Assembly: GCF_032118995.1 (NCBI RefSeq)
Contig: NC_092657.1
Location: 317,391 to 381,390 of the forward strand
Source: Asterias amurensis
Taxonomy: Eukaryota; Echinodermata; Asteroidea; Forcipulatida; Asteriidae
Length of the DNA: 64,000 nucleotides
Reading direction: 5' to 3'
Below, in pieces: positions 1 to 12,700 of the stretch. Position numbers and translations under genes: made by a program. The notes beneath the pieces were generated by a model, which ran no database searches, had not been told where the DNA came from, and was given only the letters and a program-made list of their open reading frames with translations. Position 1 is the first letter of the stretch. Every line of letters begins with the position of its first letter.

Positions 1-795
1 AGAAATAGGGCATTTCAGATATTTACGACGCTGGATGAACTCTAGATGTGTCTTTGGCAGAATGTAAGCATCAGACACAATTGATGCTGATGGAACAAAG
101 CTGACCACAGATGAGTCAGTACAGTACAATGGTCTAGCAAGCAGAGAGAGAATGAAAAGGATACTTACCTCCATTGTCCCCAGATGGGCGAACAATGTCC
201 ATGGACTAGGTGGATGACTGCACAGGATGCAGCCACCTAAGTGTGTGTAAGCTTTATACACCAGAATTCTCAACTGAGACAGTGAAAAATTCCAACAGAA
301 AAACACTATTTTCACAATTCAGATGACTCCAGGATACACAGAAAAGGTCCTGTAGATTCCAGGTGTAGTAACAAATCCAGTTGTATAAAAATAAGAACAC
401 AAATTGAGCAATATACTAAGAAATTAGCAAACAAACACAGAGCTGATTTGAGTGGCTGCTGTCAGGCGCTCAGTCAAATCATTTGTCACTTTCCCAAGTT
501 CTGTGAAAAAAATCCCTAAGCAATTTACTCATTTGGGATTGGAACCCACAACCTTTGCTTTGGTAGAGCATATGTCTTACCACTAGACCACCAAGCTATC
601 TGCAAGACATTATCACTTAAAGCTACCTCTTCCAATATTTACTCTCTTACATAAGACATTAGAAACCTTATTACTCTCCAAAAAGAAGAAAATACATTGC
701 TTGCACAAGTTTAACTGCATCTTGTAACATTTCATTCTGTTCATTATTTACTAAACCTTAAAATGTGAACCCTGTCTTTTGTTTTTCTGTTTCAG
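1..795. other. CABIN1 intron; SINE fragment, no exon recognised
   Basis: No stretch here could be matched to CABIN1. Positions 520-600 resemble the head of a tRNA-derived SINE on the minus strand, with an A-box-like tggtctagtggtaagac and a B-box-like gggttccaatccc when read in reverse. The same head is seen on the plus strand near 9530. Confidence 0.5.
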
Positions 796-3700
796 GCCAT
801 CTGGATTATCAAGTGTCTTTGTTGATGGGTTTATCCGATCTCGTCCTCACACTATCCTGCCAAGTATCTTCAGGTAGTGTAAACATTCCTCTTGTTACAA
901 GATTGTTTTGATGGTGTGTTGCGGTTAAGATCACTAGACTCTGGTGTTTCATATCAGCAGAGTGTGGGTTCAAGTCAACAGTCTTGACATCTAGGTCCTT
1001 GAGCAAGACACTTATAACTGCTGTGTCTTTTTGATGGGACATTAATAGGTCCCATGTACTAGTATTGGTAGTGCATGTATAAGAGAACTATAACCAGAAT
1101 AATATATTAATGGATTGCCATCCACATATTCAGAATTCTAAGAGTCTTCTAACAATCAGTTAGTTTAAATAAATTTTTGGTTTTGTATTTTTGTATCAAT
1201 GACTTTTGCAGTTCTGAGTACACCAGTGATTTCAAAGTTTCTTATGGATTAATGTTGCTGTCATTTGCTGAGCTGAAGGTAGATCAGTTAGTTCTGACCA
1301 GGAATAAAACACCAACTAGCTCCTCCAAAAAGTAAGTTAAGACTATCCTGAAATCCTTGATGCAAATAGCCCATATTGATGTAACACTTCATTTACAAAT
1401 TAACAGTTTCAAATATAAATTCTTTCACACTAACACTTTTTAAAACACCATTATTTGGAAAAACAACACAATTTTCCACGAAATGGTGAATTTCTCTTGT
1501 ATCTTTATCTGTTGCAGTCAAAATTGTTTAAAAAAATGGTTTTAGTTTTTCTATCTCTATTTCACTCAAATTGTTTGAATAAATGTTTCTGTCTGTATTT
1601 TGTAAAGTGCTGTGATACCCTGTGTAAGAGCGCTCAATAAATTCCTGGTATTCTTATTATTATTAAGTATCTGTTTTCTTTTAAAAAAAATTTATGTAAG
1701 TATTAGTAGTAGTAATTATTTCTGATCTGTTTAATTTTCTTGATTCTCACTCTCTAGAGCTGATAGAGAGTCAATGGGGCAACATTTTGAGTCAGATCTC
1801 TTCTATGTCCAATGGTTGACAACATCAGGAGTAATACCAGCAGATCAATGGCAAGACTTCACTGCTAGATGTAAGATTGATTTATTGTACTGTAGTTTGG
1901 TTTTCAACTCTTTGTCTTGTGTTGGGTGGGGGTTAAAGCCAAGCAGTTTGGCTGATTGTGTTCTGTACCTTCTCGAATTTCTAAGTGACATTTCCCAATT
2001 ATGTTTGGTACTTTTCCCAGTTGCGCATCCTAATTCTTCTTAGTTTTTATTTCTTTAAAACTTAAACTTGAACTGTTAAATGCTTACTATCATTTGATTA
2101 TTATTAGTTTGATTTCATTACTTTATGGATTTTCTATTTATAGTAAGAAACATTTAATAATTGTTGTTGAAGTGAAGTTGTGATAATTCCTTTACAGTTT
2201 ATTGGATGAAGGCCAGGTATATGATGCTGGTTGGCAAATCAGATCTAGCCATTCAGTCCTTTTCTCTGGTGAGTTCTAAATCTTCTCTAGAATTACTGTC
2301 TTTTATTACAATCACAAGTAAATATAGTTGGTATTCAGGTTTTTATGTTACAGTGAGATAAGGCAACCTGAAGCAATCAATGAACTTTCACAACATCAGC
2401 AACAGTCATCAGATGTGAAATCTTGGAGATGCTAGAATTCAAGAAATGTTATCGGGAGAATTACCCAGGGCTTGATTTCACAAAACACTATGATTCGTTT
2501 TAAGATGAGATATTGACATCAAGTTTTTACTTCAAAGTGAAATAATTCTCAAAATAATGTATTACTATCAAAAGCTGTTGTAGGCTTCTACTAAACTGAT
2601 AGTTGGTATTGCCATTAATTGTTAGATTGATTACCAAATGAAATCTTCCCTTTAATGATGAGATGTTTAATGAAGTTTTGATTCTTTCTCAGTGTACTGA
2701 TATTCTAAGTGAGAAACAAGACCCTTCGCAACCCGATCATGAAGTCTTCTTAGCAAACTGCATCATGGAGAGTAATAAAATAACTATCGGTAAGAATTAT
2801 ATACAGTTACAAAATACTTCATCAAACTGCATCATGGATAGTAATAAAGTAACTATTGGTAAGAACTATACTAAAAACGTCATCAAACTGCATCATTGAT
2901 AGTAATAGAATACTACATACAGTTGCAAAATGTTTCAGTCTTTGCTTGGGTTCCAATGGTGGTAGAGATTTGCGTTGGTTTTTCTTTTGCCAGAAGTGTT
3001 TGAAATAAAACTGATTTTGGGTTGAACACAGACAAATGTAGTAGGACTTAATAAAACTGTGATTTTATTGAATGTGCCCAAGATCTGGTGAAGGAGCAAT
3101 TGAAATCCACCCAGCACTGCCAATCCTTGGAAGAAATCCAACGTCTCTACGAAGCTGAACAGTTTGACAAAGTGACTGAACTACTCCTCCCAACACTCCA
3201 AGATACATCATCAAGAAGGAAGATGCTGAAAGAAGGAGCCACTCCTCAGCGAACATCTCAGCTATTATTGTTACATCAGTCTCTACTCAAGGTTCATGAT
3301 TATAAGGTACGTAGAAACGGTAGGCAGGGATAGAGGATTAAGGTCGGTTGTGTGTAGGTGTTCACCGAAAATGTGTATGGGCTTTGCCAAAATTGTGTGT
3401 GGGTTTTATGGCCGAGTGGTTAAGTGCATTGAATTCAAGTTCTGGTGGTTAAGTCATCGGAGTATGGGTTCGGTCATGGCACTTGTGGCCTTGAGCAAGA
3501 TACTTAACTAGTGCTTCTATTCACCCAGGGGTATAAATGGGTACCTGCGGGGGAAGAGGTTGATATTGTGTATGAAAAGCCACAAGCGCCTTACAGGCAG
3601 CTCAGGGCTGTATACTCCCTAGGGAGGTGAGAATCATTACAGGGATGTTATTGGCCCTATGACCAGGGCATTAATGTAAAGCGCTTTTACGACGGTTATT

Positions 3701-6700
3701 GTGAAATGCGCTATATAAGAATTTGTTATTATTTTTATTATTATTTATATCAACTATAATATTGTTATTTCTTGCAGCAATGTGTAATGTGTGGTGCAGA
3801 AAGTATCTCCGAAGCATTACAAGAAATCACTGTTTCTAAGACTCCACCAATCAGAGAAGAGTGGGTTACTCTAGCCATGCAGCTATTTGCTGTCATCAAC
3901 AAGTAAGTCAAAAGAAATTATAACAACTAGATTACACCATCTTTAAGATTCCAAGGTGTTTTCATAAAACTTGCACAGCAATATAATAATAATAACTGGA
4001 GTAATATAGCGCAGAATTACCAAAGGGTGCAAGGCACTGAAGAAAGACCAAAATGAGAGTGACAACCAGCTACAGATTGGAGACCAGGCATATACTGCTG
4101 CAACAACAACTGAATCTTCAGTTCAATTCAGTTCATTTCTGCAGCCAAAGGTCTTTCAGAAGCAAACTAAATCACTGTACTAGCCAAGAACCCAATAATG
4201 AAAAGACAAAGAAGGAAATTTGAGGTTAATCAAGTAAAGGGACTGAAAACCCAAACTACATAGTGGTTTAACTGATGGATATTGCATTATGAAGCATTGT
4301 TTGTAGTCCAACACAAAGTCATACTAATACTAACTGTTTACCTGCCTATATTTATTCCTCTAGAGCTCTAACAGTAGACATTCATATTAACTAGGTGCCT
4401 ACTCTATTTATTTCTCTAGAGCTCTATCTGAAGACATTGATTGCCTAAATCTATTGGTTCGACCACAAAGTGTAACAAACACCAAGTATTAACTGTGTAC
4501 CTGCCTCTATTTATTTCTCTAGAGCTCTAACTGAAGACATTGATTGCCTAAAGCTTTTGGTTCGCCCACAACGCGTAAGATTTACCAACGCTATCATTGG
4601 TATCATTGAACTATGTATGGATAGTGATTGGAGTATGCAGAGTACCAGTGTCTTACCGTGGGTCGTCTTATACAAAGTTATTAAACAGTAAGTACAAAGA
4701 TTTAGTTCACTCTATCTTTCTTCAACAAAAATTTATTTATTTTTGAGGTGCAACGAGTATGGCTGATTTAAATTGTTGGCTGATTATAAAATGTTCTGTT
4801 TGATTTAAAAGTGAAGAGGACCAGATTGCATCCAAGGATATAAGTGTTACCATGGAAACACAAGCTACACCTATGATGCCATCTTCATTGATGTTGCTGG
4901 AAACTGCTCACGAGTATCTTGGCAGGTTGGTTTACAATTACCATTTTTCGTTATTTTTTTTTCTGGGAAAACAAAATGGTTTTGTATAACACTTGTACTT
5001 CATCAAGCGTGTTGACAGTAGTAGTAGCTTAAGTAAGTGTCTCAGGGCTCAAAATTGGGGTCAAAATCCTCAAGGCTGCCGGGCTTGTAGCTCAGCATTT
5101 TTACTGGACCAGAATTTATTGAACAAGACAAGATTTAAAATGAGTTGAACTAACACTAAGAGGGAGCTTTCCTACGTCTTTATATATCTGTCTTATGTAA
5201 AGAGATCTAGACTTTGTAATAACAATGAGTTTGTTTGTTCTGATATTTGCCATTTAGGTATTCGCTCTGCTGCAACTCAGAGGGAGCTTTCCTACGTCTT
5301 TATATATCTGTCTTATGTAAAGAGATCTAGACTTTGTAATAACATCTGAGTTTGTTTGTTCTTATATTTGCCAATTAGGCGTTCGCTCTGCTGCAACTCA
5401 GAGGGAGCTTTCCTTCGTCTCTACATATCTGTCTTAAGTAAAGAGATCTCCATGGGAACTGAGGATGAGCCGCACCCATTTCTGAGTGATTTAAAATACT
5501 ACATAGAGCAATGTTTCTTCTGTCTCCATGGACACCCAAGTAAGAAAACCAAAGCAAGACATCTACAAGATCATGGAGTAGAAGAGGTACGTCGAGAATT
5601 CTTATTTGTTACTTAAGATACTATTTATGTGATTTAAATTATTATCTTATGAGGTTTTATATGAAGGGCTATTAACTAGGATTATTTTCCTGATGCTCTG
5701 AACAAACAAACAATGTATGAACCTACTTGCAAATTTCAAAACAAGGCAAGATTTACAAATTATTACTAAACTCACAGTGAAGAATCCAATGTAGCACTTT
5801 AATGACAAACTAGTTATAAATAAATATCAGCATGGGGCTTCATCAGATGCAATGAAGTAACACAACTTCAACCAACGTTTATAAACAGTCCAGCACAGTC
5901 TAAACAAATGATGGTAATGAGGCAGAGCTGTAGTGTGACAAAACTCAAGAAGAAGAGCAGAGTAAACTGTTTGAAACGACGAGACCAAACTGGCTCTTTC
6001 CAGAGCAAACACTCTCTCAAAAGAGATTTATTTATAGCTACCTCTCAAAACTAAAGTGCATGTAATAACATCTTATTAGAGTAGCATAAAATATGACTCT
6101 TTTTCTCTGTAGTTACCGATGGATCTAGAAGATGCGCGCATCATCTTTAACTACTTCAAGCCAAGTGTCTTACCAGAGTTTGATTCTTATAAGACATCAT
6201 CAATGTCAGCTGATTTAGAGAGCCTCCTCTTGAAGATTGTACGGATTATTCCTGTATTGGATAAACCTGCTATTACCATGGAAACGCTCCAGTCTTATAT
6301 GGAAGAGAAGACCGAGGAAGCTCCATCCATCCCGAAGGATCGGGTGATAACCAGGTAGTTAGATATCCGTCAAATTTGGATCAAAAGTTACAAAAAAATC
6401 ATTGTAGACTGAAAACTGTATAGCAAGTAATACTTTCCTTTTTCTTGTTCTTTACTTTACCACAGACCTGTTGTCAAGGAGATATATTATTTGTTGGCTG
6501 ATTTCTACTTCAAAAACAAAGAGTTCTTGTGAGTATTATTTATAATTTAATATCTATTAATTGATTTTTTTTTTCAATTGAGTTGTTTGTATTATTGCTG
6601 GTCTAGCACAAACATAGGTTATATCTTTGTTTTCTGTAAGCATGTTTAATATTTTAAATGTGTTTTCCATGTACTAATTACAAAAAGAGTTTGATGATAT

Positions 6701-9700
6701 TGCGTTCTTTCTTGCACCATTTCTTGAATGTTGATACCATTGCCATGGTAACTTGTTAGTAACATCCCCTTGATTGTTTTTTGATGTTTTTAGTAAAGCT
6801 ATCAAGTTGTACATGCAGGACCTTTGTGTCTGTCCAGATAGACTAGATAGTTGGGCCGGGATGGCCTTAGCAAGGAGTGGACGCTTAGAATCTAAACTGG
6901 TGAGTGGATAGTTCATGGTCAGTCTTTCAGGACTGTATGCCTCATTTTTTAAAAGGGCACCAAGGCATTTTCTCCTTTGTAAAGGGCATCCTATGATGAA
7001 ATTGTAAACTTCTACAAGACATTTCTACTAGAGCATTTCAAGGGCACCAAGGCAATGACTAGAGGGAGTAGAGGCAATCACTTTAGTTGTCTCCTGGAAT
7101 CACTTTAGTTCTGTTGGTTTTAATTATTCACAGTTGGCTGTCATGGATGTTGAGACTGCTAATCCTTGTCATCTAAAACCAAACATTTCTTCTTGTTTCC
7201 TATTCATTACATTATTAGTGCTTATCAGGCAGTTGATGTGTAACAAAACAAGTCAATCTTTGGTCTTTATAATATTCTTTGTCCCTAATACAGTGTGATG
7301 CTAAGACAGAAGGCACTATATACAAACAATCTGTAGCCGCTCTACGTTGCTTCCATCGAGCCCTAGAGATCGACCAAACGAATCGTTCCTTGTGGATTGA
7401 GTATGGCTCTATGTCATATATGCTTCACTCACACGCATCTCGACAACTCAAACAAGTAAGTGTAATTATTCATGATTACAGTCGTTAGCGAAAAATTGGT
7501 GAAAATGCTTTTAATGTTATAATTTTTACATGACTGGCAATTCATTATTACTCTTTCAAAAACCAACAGTTTACTGTATACGACTCTATGTAGAGTGGAT
7601 ATCAAATCATCTTGGAGGAGTTGCATCAAGTCTATAAGAAGCAGCCTAGTTTTTACTTGCACTATGTCAAGTTCCCAGCACCAATTGCGGTCCAGTCTAT
7701 AAGAAGCAGCCTAGTTTTTACTTGCACTATATCAAGTTCCCACATAGAATCTTTTCAGAGCCAACACTTCCCCAAAAGAGATTTACAAATGGTTGTACCC
7801 ACAAGTGTACTATTTATTTATAGTTTCTCCCCATAGCACTTCCCATGGTTAATTGTAGAAAAAGGAAGAATTATAACTGGTAACTGTTATCACTGTTTCC
7901 ACTATGTCTAATCTTGCAGAAGGAGCAATTCTCACTGACAGATGACATCATTAAGTTCCTTCAAGAGAAACGTAATGATTGTTTATCTCTCGCTGAGAGT
8001 TGTTTCCAAGAAGCGATTCAATGTGAGGTAGATGGTGAAGAAGAGGAATGGTTGGTTCATTACATGCTTGGGAAGATTGCAGAGAAACGACAGAAAGATC
8101 CTCAGGAGTTCCTGGAACATTATAAGAAAGCTGCTTATTATCTTCATGAAGATGAGGCTAAATATCCCAAGAAGATTGCGTATCACAATCCTCCTGATCT
8201 ATCACTAGAAGCTCTAGAGGTAAGGTTTGATTTTATTATTATTGTGAGTATTTATTCGCCATTAACATAAGACTATCATACAATACAGAACAAGACAGTT
8301 AGGATTTGACAATACGGTATTAACAGAGTCATGAAGACACTTTATAAAGATATCAAAATCAAATACTGTCTTTGGCAAGACAACATGATTGCAGTTCAGG
8401 CTCCTGACGAAGACTAGATCAAGATAGTCAAAACGTTGCGACCAATTAAAAACTCAATCCACATGCAAGGCTCACAGGTCTGAGGGCGGACTTGAACCGA
8501 GGTCCACTGAGGTGAAAGGCAATGAAGAAACCACTGAGTCAATCCAATTACCTGTTACTTTTGAATGTCCTTTTTGTGTAGTGTTTACTTTTTATTGTAG
8601 TCAAATCAAATAGACAACAAATGAAAATATTTTGTGTCAATAAAACCAATTGTTGTTGTTGGATCTCAACAGATGTTCTTCAGACTTCATGCCTCCATCT
8701 TGAAGCTCCTTGAGAAACCAGAGTCAGAAAGCTGTGAAGATAACTTTGCAATGTTTCGTCGCTACATCATAGACGCTGCCGATGAGCCGTTTGTCATTGC
8801 ACAAGAAAACACGGATACCAGTGAGCCGTAAGTTCTCTCTCATTGAACGTTAGTTTTGTTCACAAAGGGCATTTTTAAAAGAGGGACTCATTTGATGTTA
8901 GTTTTACTCATCAAAGCCATTGTTTTTGCTGATGCATGTTTTGTTTCTTTGTTTTCTTCAATAATAACAGACAATCATCAGCAGAGACTGATCCGGATTC
9001 TAAATCAGAGGTCAAAGGTCAAGAGGTTAAGCTTTACAAGCAGCGAGTGCCAGGAAGTCCGCTCTTCATCGCCACGCCAACGGATCATGATTATTTGAAA
9101 TCAAGAAACAAAAAGAGACAATCAACAGGTGAGAGAAAACAGTCTGTGTTTTATTTGCAAATAAAAGTAAAAATAGATGTTTGCAAACTGTAAAGTCTGT
9201 CTTAAATGCTACACAAGTTTTGTTTAACCTTGTAATGTAAAAAGCAACAATTATTGTGTATACTCCCCACCAGGGGGTTGGGATGAGATGGTTTAAGGAA
9301 TGATTTAAGGCCCAGTGACCAGGGGGTAATAGTGTAAAGCGCTTTGAGAAGCCCTCCGGGTGTGAAAACATTATATGAAAGTGGATTATTAATTAATTAA
9401 TTATTAATTCCCAAATACACCAGACAGTTTCACTATTCCTATTGTTTGAGAGCCCGTCATGTCGGGGGTGTTTAAACTGCTCATCAGTCCCTTTAAAATG
9501 AGGCAGTGTGTTAGTTGAGAAATATTTAATGGTCTAGTTGGTAAGACACTGCTCTAGATTTGCAAAGGTAATGGGTTTGAATCCCACTCGAGTAATATGC
9601 CTGTGATTTTTTATACAGTGCTAACGCACATCGGTGTTAGTATATGGGTAAAACCAAAAAGAATAGAGAAATATTAATGCAATTTTATTTATTTATTTAA

Positions 9701-12700
9701 TCTCCAGACTCTCAGGAACAGAACGCTTTAAATCAATCCACGCCAGAGAAAATTAAAGATGCACAAAGTGAAGATGACTTAAAGACTGAGGCAGGTCAAC
9801 AAAGTACTCCCGAGAAACAAGAAAGTACTCTGACAGAAACGAAAGATGAGGATGGTTTGAACAAAGAGATAGAGACTATAGATCTTATCACTTCATCTGA
9901 AGGAGAAACAGTTGAAGCTCAAGAAGGTTCTAAGGAGGATGGAACAAGACTTAGTTCTCAAGATAAACCTGAAGGATTACTTAATAAGATGGAACTTGAT
10001 GAAGATGCAAAGAATCCAAGACAAGGGAAAGATGAAGGAGTCGGGAAAGGAAGTCTGGAGGAGCAGAAAATCTGGCTGATTGAGAGATGTCTTGAAGCTA
10101 TGAAGCTTTGTCTTACTCGATTCCCACAGCATTATAAATCACTCTATAGGATGTCTAATGCTTACTGTACTGCACCAACACACAAGGTTATTATTCTCTC
10201 TGCTGCAGAGACTGAATTGTTTGATGATCAATTTTTGTCAATGATCCCCCATCTGTTTTTTTCTTGGTTAAAAATCAATTTAACTTAACTAAAGAGCTTT
10301 TCGTAATAATGGTTTTGTCTTAGGCTCATTGAAAATTGTGCTTTCTTTGCTGGATTTCAAACATGGCCCATTTCAAAATAAGCTGTTCATATGGTTGAGC
10401 AGAAAATACTGCTGAGTAAATGTCTTAGCTGAGCACCATTCACAGTTTCTTTTAGCAATATTTGTTTGTGCTTACAGGCTTTATAAAATTGAGCCCAGGT
10501 GAGCAGAGCCCAAGCCCAAGAGAGATGACTCTACATGATAAGGGGAGGGTGAGGGAGAGAGGGAAAGTTACAGAGACAACTAAGCAATAACAAATGTAGC
10601 TAAATATGTGAGCCAAATTTGACCACCATGTGTTTTTCTTGAACAGAATTTGCAGTGGAGTCGAGACTTGTTACTAGGCAGTGTGCAACCATGGCAACAG
10701 ACAACACATATGCCATCTCCAGCTCTATTTGCTGAACATTGGAAAACCAAGAATCTATTCCATGGGATCTGGAGGATTCCTATAAGTGAGATTGACAGGT
10801 AGGATGGATTTTGGTGTATTCCTTAAGCTCAAGAAAATATCAACAAATTTAGATTGCTTTGAGAGAACTAATTTGATATTGTGTTGATTTTTACAATGAT
10901 TCAATGCTTCCTCAGAGTTGTAGGGTGTCGTGGACGAGCCATTTAGGGCATTGAATTTAAGTTCTGGGGATTAAGTCACCGGAGTGTGGGTTCGAATCCC
11001 GGTCGTCACACTTGTCTCCTTAAGCAAGATACTTTACTATAATTGCTTCTATTTACCCAGGGGTATAAATGGTTACCTTTAAGGATAGAGTTAATATTGT
11101 GTTTGAAAAAGCCTTTAGAGTGCCACAGCAGCTCAGGGCTGTATACGTTATGAATTTGTTTTGAAACTTGCTTTGTTTATTTTTCACTGATTTTTCTCTT
11201 GCCACAGATCTGGTAGTTTTTCATGGCATATGTATCGCTCTGTGAATCTACTTATTGATATTCTGAAGAAGATGAAGGATCACGCTATGCTGTTACAGAT
11301 CTCTGTCAAACTAAACAGGACTCCGGAATTGGGCAAGTAAGTAGTCACTGTTGATCTTCTATTAAAGAAGGGGCACTGGGTTTGTGAGAGCAGATGAAAT
11401 ATCTACATGCATGAGGGACAGGGAGATCTGGGACAACTCCGCAAGAACACCATTGACCGAGGACACCACTCTAAATAGGAGAAGATAAAAAGAATGTATT
11501 TGTTTTGCAAAACAATGCATGATCATCCCTTTCTTAGCGTACATACAAAGGTGTTAAACAATTACATTTAAACATTCAATGAGACTTCTTGTAGGGCTGA
11601 ATACGTCAGCTAGAAAACAAGGCCCATTTTCATAGAGCTGTATGACAATTGATTTTGAAAAGTTGGTTTAGATAATTTACCCAGCAAGTAGATACATACA
11701 CATGGTGTTACCGTTAACCAAATGAACATTGGCTTAGATGATTCCATCTTTTTCCTTTTTATCCAAAGACAATTCTTAAGAGATGGTGATCGTCAATATT
11801 TGGCTAAGTATTGCTACAAGACGTGTCTGACCGTCCTACAGGAATACGTCACTTTGGCCAAGACTGGCACAGAAGAGCTAAAACTGCAGGTAAGTTCATT
11901 TCCATCAGGGCCCAGATTCATTAAGCTGTTCAGCAGAAAATACTTTGAACTTTCTTTGCTCAGCAACAATTTAGTGGGGCACCAGTCACAACAAGATAAA
12001 CCTAACAGAAGTTTAGCTGGTAATCTGTTTATTTTAAAGCAATACCTTTCTGTGCTTACCTAATTATCTTTTAGGCTGTTCTGTCGACCTATCAGTTAGT
12101 CCAAACAGTACAGAATAAGCTACAGACCGATCTACGTATCCCAACTCAACTTCTTAAAGAAGCCTACAGAACATACAAAGATTTGAAGGTAAGAAGTTGT
12201 CAATGGTTCAATCTACTCATAATGATGCATTTATACTTTGCATTTCTACCCAATTCCATTTTGATTACATACTCAAATTATTCGTGACAATTTACTTGGT
12301 AGCAAGCAACAGAGAGCTGTTTGTAGTATAAAACATTGTGAGAAATGACTCCCTCTGAAGTAACATTGTTTTTTAGAGAAAGTTTCACTAAAACATTTTA
12401 ATCTGAGAAAGGCTTTGTAAGGCCTTGAACTCTTCCTCAGGCATCTGAAAGCACACACATTTGTGCATAAAAGGAGCATTTTCTTTAACTACGATGGCCA
12501 ATTGATTCAACATTTTCACAGATTTGTTATTTGATGCGCATGTTGGGATACACCAACAAGTGAGAATACTGGTCTTTGACAATTACCAAATGTGTCCAGT
12601 GCCTGAATGCTATATGCAAATCAAGAAACCCATCTTGGGAACATTGAGTGTTGTAATTATTGTTGATTATGTTCCATTACAGGATGACTCTGATATTGCA

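Noticed and set aside
42-215. Possible CABIN1 exon near the left edge
   Set aside because: Some acceptor- and donor-like words exist, but no frame matches the expected protein segment.
9528-9600. tRNA gene
   Set aside because: A and B boxes are present, but no full cloverleaf forms and a SINE tail follows.
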